From: an uncultured Colwellia sp.
Lineage (GTDB): Bacteria; Pseudomonadota; Gammaproteobacteria; Enterobacterales; Alteromonadaceae
NCBI GenBank assembly: GCA_913057925.1
Contig: CAJXPG010000026.1
Location: forward strand, 1 to 34,806
DNA: 34,806 nucleotides
Direction: 5' to 3'
In this document: positions 31,491 to 34,806 of the stretch, piece by piece
Layout of the letters: each line of letters begins with the position of its first letter
Position numbering within the stretch: position 1 is the first letter of the stretch
Made by a program: the position numbers and the translations under genes
Notes under the pieces: generated by a model
Databases searched by the model: none
What the model was told of the DNA's origin: nothing
What the model saw: the letters and a program-made list of their open reading frames with translations, nothing else

Positions 31491-31536
31491 CCACTATACT
31501 CATTCAATTACCGTGCGGGAAAACACGAGTTTAACT

Positions 31537-32367
31537 ATGTCAGCATTACTCAAGATCTCTCAGCTTAGCTGGCAGGTACAAACCAAAGCTATTCTTAAAG
31601 ATATTAACTTTACGGTTAATAAAGGCGAAGTGCTAGGCATTATCGGCCCTAATGGCGCGGGTAAAACTAGTTTACTTCGTTGTTTGACTAATCAAGCAAA
31701 CATGCTAAATCAAACAAACGTTAGCGGTAGCGTCCAGCTCAAAAATACCCATTTAACCCAATATAGCGCTAAAGAGTTGGCACAGCACTTTGCGTTAGTG
31801 ATGCAAAAAAATGACAGCATTTTTGCGCTTTCTGTACTCGATGTAATGAAAATGGGATTATTGCCGCACAAGTCACTTTTTTCTATCGATAGTGACCATG
31901 ATAGAGCGCAAATTGCATTAGCACTTGAAAAAGTAGGTTTAATTCACCTAGTTAATACAGCTTTCAATTTATTATCTGGTGGTGAACAACAACGAGTGTT
32001 AATTGCTAGAGCACTCGTGCAAGCCAGTCAAATATTGGTGCTTGATGAACCCACCAACCATTTGGATGTTTATTACCAACATCAAGTATTACAACTGGTA
32101 AATAAATTAAATATCACGGTAATCATGACTGTGCATGATCTTAATTTAGCTAGTTTATATTGCCAACGTTTGTTACTACTCAATAAAGGTGAGTTGATTT
32201 TAGATGGCACGCCAAAAGCCGTACTAAACTCAGAAACATTAAGCCAAGTATTCGGCTTACCTTGTCAGCAAAGTACGGATGAAATTACTGGCGCAACGCA
32301 AGTATCCTTTTACTTAAAGGATAGTCATCAGCAAGGAAGTCAATCTTTGGAGTCTGACAATGAGTAA
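31537..32367 (+). CDS. btuD: Vitamin B12 ABC transporter ATP-binding protein BtuD
   Basis: A 276-residue ABC ATPase of the FecE/BtuD/HmuV group. Walker A is GPNGAGKT (37-44), the signature is LSGGEQQ (146-152), Walker B is ILVLDEP (166-172) and the switch histidine is His200. The ATG at 31537 is chosen because it follows GAG by 7 nt; a GTG at 31513 is in frame but lies inside the small hairpin after the riboswitch. It overlaps btuC by 8 bp. The riboswitch and the adenosyltransferase gene point to cobalamin rather than iron-siderophore transport. Confidence 0.88.
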   Translation: MSALLKISQLSWQVQTKAILKDINFTVNKGEVLGIIGPNGAGKTSLLRCLTNQANMLNQTNVSGSVQLKNTHLTQYSAKELAQHFALVMQKNDSIFALSVLDVMKMGLLPHKSLFSIDSDHDRAQIALALEKVGLIHLVNTAFNLLSGGEQQRVLIARALVQASQILVLDEPTNHLDVYYQHQVLQLVNKLNITVIMTVHDLNLASLYCQRLLLLNKGELILDGTPKAVLNSETLSQVFGLPCQQSTDEITGATQVSFYLKDSHQQGSQSLESDNE

Positions 32368-33346
32368 AGCTTTTACCCTTTGGGGCGCTTTAACTTTAAT
32401 GCTGATTTTATCTGTTATTAGTGCCATTACGTTTGGCCCTGCAGATATAAAAAGTTCAGAGCTGATAACGTGTTTAATAAGTAGTTGTCAAAGCCAGGTT
32501 ACCAATGTTGTTATTTGGCAGGTACGAATTCCAAGAGTACTCGTGGCCTTAGTTGCCGGAATGGGATTAGCCATTGCCGGGGCTATTTTACAAAATACTA
32601 CCCGTAACCCACTCGCAGACCCTTACCTTTTTGGTATTGTCTCAGGTGCAGGTTTAGGGGCAACCATTGCTAATATATCTTTAGCGGACAACCTTAGCAT
32701 TGCCCTACCCTTGGCTGCTTTTCTTGGCGCACTGTTTTCAGTTATTATTGTGGTCTTTATCGCTAAAGTTTTACAGCGAATGGAGCAACTGCTACTTGCC
32801 GGAGTTGCCGTCTCGTTTATGCTCGCAGCAGTCACTCAGTTCATTTTATACTTTGGTGAGCCCTTTGCCACAAACCGCGTTATATTTTGGCTTATGGGCA
32901 GTTTAGCTCGTGTTGAAATGAGCAACTTTTATGTTATCGCCAGCATTTTACTGATAGCAATTTTCACGGTTATCGCTTTTCATCGACAAATAGACGCATT
33001 ACTACTAGGGGATGAAAGCGCCGCTAGCCTAGGGGTAGATGTTGATAAGTTGCGTTTATTGATGCTCGGGATTTGCGCGGCGCTAACCGCAACCATAGTT
33101 GCTTATTGCGGTGGTATTGGCTTTGTTGGTTTGATGATCCCTCATATCGTCAGACAACTTATCGGTGTGACTACCTTAAAGCTTATTATTGGCAGCGCGC
33201 TTATCGGCGCGATATTCCTTATTTGGGTCGATGTCATTGCCCGATCATCACTGCCCCACGCTGAAATTCCAATTGGCATAATCACTTCTGCTTTAGGCAG
33301 TATTTTCTTCTTATTTATCATGTATCGCTCACGCGCGATGAATTAA
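32360..33346 (+). CDS. btuC: Vitamin B12 ABC transporter permease BtuC
   Basis: A 328-residue FecCD/BtuC-family permease with about ten membrane segments. The family motifs RIPRVLVALVAGMGLAIAG, NPLADPYLFGIVSGAG and GGIGFVGLMIPHIVR are present, the last near the loop that contacts the ATPase. Its start overlaps the btuD end by 8 bp, so translation is probably coupled. It is followed after 26 nt by cobO. Assignment to cobalamin is from the riboswitch and neighbours; on sequence alone a siderophore permease would be possible. Confidence 0.88.
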   Translation: MSKAFTLWGALTLMLILSVISAITFGPADIKSSELITCLISSCQSQVTNVVIWQVRIPRVLVALVAGMGLAIAGAILQNTTRNPLADPYLFGIVSGAGLGATIANISLADNLSIALPLAAFLGALFSVIIVVFIAKVLQRMEQLLLAGVAVSFMLAAVTQFILYFGEPFATNRVIFWLMGSLARVEMSNFYVIASILLIAIFTVIAFHRQIDALLLGDESAASLGVDVDKLRLLMLGICAALTATIVAYCGGIGFVGLMIPHIVRQLIGVTTLKLIIGSALIGAIFLIWVDVIARSSLPHAEIPIGIITSALGSIFFLFIMYRSRAMN

Positions 33347-33372
33347 TAAATTAACACGATAGAGGTAATAAC

Positions 33373-33990
33373 ATGACTGATAGCAACCACACTAACAGCG
33401 ATAAAACGGATAAGCACAAGCAGAGAATGCAAAAGCTCAAAGATAAAGTGGATTCTCGCATTGATAGCGCAACGGACGAGCGTGGTTTACTTATTGTCAT
33501 CACGGGTAATGGCAAAGGTAAAAGCACCTCAGGCTTTGGCACGGTAGCACGAGCCGTTGGTCACGGTTTGAATGCTGCTGTTGCTCAGTTTATTAAAGGT
33601 ACTTGGGCCTGTGGTGAACGACAATTACTCGAAAATGCTGGGGTAAAGTTTAGTGTCATGGGCACAGGCTTTACTTGGAATACTCAAGATAAAGAAAAAG
33701 ATATCGCGGCCGCCAAAAAAGTCTGGCAAAAGTGTAAGACATTACTTAGCGATAACAGTCTTGATTTAGTTTTACTCGATGAGATGACTTACATGCTGTC
33801 GTATAAATACCTTGATTTAGATGATGTGATTGAAACCTTAAATAATCGTCCTAAACATCAACATGTCATTATTACTGGCCGTGCTTGTCATCGCTCAATT
33901 ATCGAAATAGCTGATACCGTGAGTGAAGTGCAATCAATAAAGCATGCTTTTGATAACGGTATTAAAGCGCAAAAAGGCATCGACTGGTAA
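33373..33990 (+). CDS. cobO: Cob(I)alamin adenosyltransferase CobO/BtuR
   Basis: A 205-residue CobA/CobO-type corrinoid adenosyltransferase that adds the 5'-deoxyadenosyl group of ATP to cob(I)alamin. The P-loop GNGKGKST is at 45-52. Other family stretches are VAQFIKGTWACGERQLL, LLDEMTYMLSYKYLD and HVIITGRACHRSIIE. The charged, lysine-rich N-terminus (1-40) covers the corrinoid in related structures. It lies between btuC and btuF, so the incoming vitamin would be converted to coenzyme by the same operon. GAGGT lies about 6 nt before the ATG. In E. coli the homologous gene btuR sits beside yciK instead. Confidence 0.94.
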   Translation: MTDSNHTNSDKTDKHKQRMQKLKDKVDSRIDSATDERGLLIVITGNGKGKSTSGFGTVARAVGHGLNAAVAQFIKGTWACGERQLLENAGVKFSVMGTGFTWNTQDKEKDIAAAKKVWQKCKTLLSDNSLDLVLLDEMTYMLSYKYLDLDDVIETLNNRPKHQHVIITGRACHRSIIEIADTVSEVQSIKHAFDNGIKAQKGIDW

Positions 33991-34057
33991 CAGCAGTTTA
34001 TTGATGACTTACCAGTTTTAGCCAGTAAAACACTGTGACAACTTTACTTTAACGAAA

Positions 34058-34806
34058 ATGAAAAAAATAATGAAACTAATATCCCTCTCTCTCGCTTTAC
34101 TACTGATGTCAGCGCAAGCTTTTGCCGATAAAGAGCTAAGTAACAGTGGAGCCAAGCCATCGATAATTGCCCTTGCGCCTCATATAGTTGAGATGCTGTT
34201 TGATGTTGGTGCAGGAGAGCAAATAATTGGTACCACTGCCCATGCTGACTATCCTGAGCAAGCGAAAAAAATCCCAAGAATAGGTAATTATGTCCGCTTG
34301 CAAATTGAAAGAGTGATTGAACTACAGCCGGATTTAATTATTGCTTGGAAAAGTGGTAACCCGAGTGATGACTTAGCACGGCTAAAGCAGCTTGGTTTTA
34401 CTATTGTTTACTCCCAACCTAATAGCTTTAAAGATATCGCTAAAGAAATGAGACAGTTTGCTCGGTTAACTGGCCATACTCAGCAAGGTGAACAAGTCGC
34501 CGAAAAATTTGAAAAAGAGCTAGCTCAAATCACCAAGTTATATGAAAACAAAACAGAAATAACAGGCTTTTACGAGCTTTGGTCACGACCATTAACCACG
34601 GTAGCAAAAGACAGCTGGCCACAGCAGTTCCTTAATATTTGCAAAGTAAACAACCCATTCGAACATGTTCTGACGCCTTACCCGCAAATTAGCGTTGAAC
34701 AAGTATTGCCTGCTTCAGTACAGCTAATTATCCAACCGCTATCAATAAACCAAAAAGAGCGTGAAGGCTTTAACTGGCAAGACTGGCCAATAATTCCAGC
34801 AGTAGC
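34058..34806 (+). CDS. btuF: Cobalamin-binding periplasmic protein BtuF, cut by window end
   Basis: The frame is open from ATG 34058 to the right edge (249 codons visible). A signal peptide MKKIMKLISLSLALLLMSA precedes AFADKEL. The body is a helical-backbone type III binding protein: IIALAPHIVEMLFDVGAGEQ, GTTAHADYPEQAKKIPRIGN, and LQPDLIIAWKSGNP are characteristic of BtuF. It would pass cobalamin to BtuCD. A second ATG at 34070 is also possible; neither has a strong ribosome binding site. The gap after cobO is 67 nt. The C-terminal lobe is partly missing because the window ends. Confidence 0.88.
   Translation, partial: MKKIMKLISLSLALLLMSAQAFADKELSNSGAKPSIIALAPHIVEMLFDVGAGEQIIGTTAHADYPEQAKKIPRIGNYVRLQIERVIELQPDLIIAWKSGNPSDDLARLKQLGFTIVYSQPNSFKDIAKEMRQFARLTGHTQQGEQVAEKFEKELAQITKLYENKTEITGFYELWSRPLTTVAKDSWPQQFLNICKVNNPFEHVLTPYPQISVEQVLPASVQLIIQPLSINQKEREGFNWQDWPIIPAV

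Noticed and set aside
34044-34277. A 77-codon leftward ORF near the right end.
   Set aside because: It is antisense to the start of btuF, whose signal peptide and family motifs are clear.
1-34806. Mobile elements, integrated phage, toxin-antitoxin or defence genes.
   Set aside because: No transposase, integrase, terminal inverted repeats with target duplications, phage structural gene or known defence domain could be recognised in any frame.

Overview
The window looks like a piece of chromosome from a cold-water marine gammaproteobacterium of the Alteromonadales, most like Colwellia or a close relative such as Thalassotalea. I base this on the low-GC sequence, on protein families typical of that group (Pla-1/VolA-type lipase, DUF3010, fused ThrE exporter, M49-like lipoprotein) and on gene neighbourhoods shared with Shewanella, Vibrio and E. 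coli (ileS-lspA-fkpB, tsaB near fadD, sohB near yciK). The genus is inference. No tRNA, rRNA, transposase, integrase, phage gene or CRISPR array is visible. Almost all of it reads as ordinary core and metabolic chromosome.

Layout. 1-6.6 kb: start of a leftward exported protein, a DAACS-family symporter, SohB, a large Pla-1/VolA-type lipoprotein lipase, and YciK. 6.7-10.8 kb (leftward): FadD, an alpha/beta hydrolase, an M50-type membrane protease and TsaB. 10.9-17.8 kb (leftward): FkpB, LspA, IleS, RibF and MurJ, with a decayed partial copy of ribF between ribF and murJ. 18.1-20.4 kb (rightward): ribosomal protein S20 and an M49-like metallopeptidase lipoprotein. 20.4-23.0 kb (leftward): a 598-residue acyl-CoA dehydrogenase and a DUF3010 protein. 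23.1-27.0 kb: a sugar-acid type cluster (SDR, COG3618 lactonase, DgoD-like dehydratase, class II aldolase). 27.1-29.7 kb: a 57-residue membrane protein, a ThrE-type exporter and an orphan solute-binding protein. 29.8-31.1 kb: Bfd behind a Fur-type promoter, facing two bacterioferritin subunits. 31.3-34.8 kb: a cobalamin riboswitch followed by btuD-btuC-cobO-btuF, with btuF cut by the window edge.

The genes suggest four functional groups. (1) Lipid use: lipase, FadD and acyl-CoA dehydrogenase each have PsrA-like palindromes upstream, and two of them also have an adjacent FadR-like palindrome. (2) Iron storage and release: a heteromeric bacterioferritin in which one subunit keeps the ferroxidase site and the other keeps the haem methionine, plus Fur-controlled Bfd. 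(3) Riboswitch-controlled vitamin B12 uptake and adenosylation. (4) A probable non-phosphorylative sugar-acid pathway.

The most unusual DNA-level structures are two local duplications at gene starts. One is a 149-nt tandem copy of the ribF start that leaves a 49-codon ORF overlapping ribF as TAATG. The other is three 40-bp units between the SDR and the lactonase, in which the lactonase start region is repeated as two decoy mini-ORFs. I found no obviously new multi-gene system.
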